The position numbers and the translations under genes are program-made. A stretch of 6,298 nucleotides of DNA, taken from NCBI GenBank assembly GCA_019689955.1, contig JADGGM010000198.1, positions 1 to 6,298 of the forward strand, in the 5' to 3' direction. Below are positions 6,214 to 6,298 of this stretch, piece by piece. Within the stretch, counting starts at the first letter, position 1, and the number at the start of each line of letters is the position of its first letter. The notes below the pieces were generated by a model. That model saw nothing but the letters and a program-made list of their open reading frames with translations. It had not been told where the DNA came from and made no database searches. Origin of the DNA: Gemmatimonadaceae bacterium. GTDB lineage: Bacteria > Gemmatimonadota > Gemmatimonadetes > Gemmatimonadales > Gemmatimonadaceae.

Positions 6214-6298
6214 ACAGGCGCGCGAAGCTCTCGCGGATCGCGTGCCAGAGGAGTGGGAGGAGGCGCACGGGTTGCGCCTCTTTTTGCGTTCGTGGGGG
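6191..6298 (-). CDS. Possible C-terminal end of a convergent gene, or a 25-residue small ORF
   Basis: The minus strand is open from the window edge to a TAG at 6193-6191, giving 35 codons that end in AIRESFARLFTRIARP. From a GTG at 6268-6266 the frame is almost entirely G/C at third positions. The GTG is preceded 8 bases upstream by GAGG in an AAAAAGAGG context, so a 25-residue Arg- and Leu-rich amphipathic peptide is conceivable. Alternatively it is the tail of a gene continuing beyond the window. Against both, the medium-subunit terminator lies within it, its last 23 bases overlap the medium-subunit gene, and GC-rich DNA often leaves such frames open by chance. No family was recognised. Confidence 0.22.
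   Translation of the reverse strand, partial: PPRTQKEAQPVRLLPLLWHAIRESFARLFTRIARP
6200..6242 (+). repeat. 11-bp perfect inverted repeat around the medium-subunit stop codon
   Basis: CGCGATCCGCG at 6200-6210 and CGCGGATCGCG at 6232-6242 are exact reverse complements separated by 21 bases. The TGA stop (6211-6213) is the first triplet of the loop. With no T-run behind it, it is not a terminator by itself. It could be an mRNA 3'-end stabilising hairpin or a protein-binding palindrome, or it could arise by chance in GC-rich DNA. Confidence 0.55.
6260..6285 (+). terminator. Rho-independent terminator of the hydroxylase operon
   Basis: GAGGCGCA (6260-6267) and TGCGCCTC (6273-6280) form a perfect 8-bp stem with the 5-base loop CGGGT. 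Five T follow (6281-6285). Upstream GGA can pair partly with the first Ts. The minus strand lacks a matching T-run, so it works in the + direction only. It lies 46 bases after the medium-subunit stop and closes the operon. Confidence 0.85.

Overview
The window is GC-rich DNA (visibly around 70% GC, with G or C at most third codon positions). It is densely packed with five protein genes, all on the + strand. Purine-rich Shine-Dalgarno sites, short or overlapping gene junctions and one intrinsic terminator mark it as bacterial. The long IspH form, the codon style and the form II cox-type genes would fit Gemmatimonadota or another GC-rich environmental phylum. That is an impression from sequence character, not a demonstrated placement.

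Left part (58-2264): a complete ispH encodes the last enzyme of the MEP isoprenoid pathway, in the long version resembling the plant and cyanobacterial proteins. It overlaps by 4 bases (GTGA) with a galactose-mutarotase-fold protein of unknown substrate. The two are probably translationally coupled, although no metabolic link between them is obvious.

Middle and right part (2331-6285): about 120 bases of non-coding DNA after the mutarotase-like gene hold a plausible promoter. A compact three-gene operon follows, encoding a molybdenum hydroxylase of the xanthine oxidase/CO-dehydrogenase family: a [2Fe-2S] small subunit, a molybdopterin large subunit and an FAD-binding medium subunit. The gene order small-large-medium and the active-site loop AYRGAGR (instead of AYxCSFR) both place it in the form II, CO-dehydrogenase-like group. 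The cysteine that binds copper in true CO dehydrogenase is a glycine here. Electrons should pass from the Mo site through two [2Fe-2S] clusters to FAD, but the substrate cannot be read from the sequence. No maturation genes (xdhC/coxF, coxD, coxG, mobA-like) lie in the window, and a clear hairpin-plus-T-run terminator follows the third gene.

Right edge (6191-6298): the operon ends in two inverted repeats. One brackets the stop codon of the medium subunit and the other is the terminator. On the minus strand the same DNA holds a short protein-like open frame that overlaps the end of the medium subunit gene. It may be the tail of a convergent gene, a 25-residue small ORF, or chance. No RNA genes, mobile elements or CRISPR arrays were seen. 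I see no clearly new biological system. The most open question is what the form II hydroxylase oxidises.
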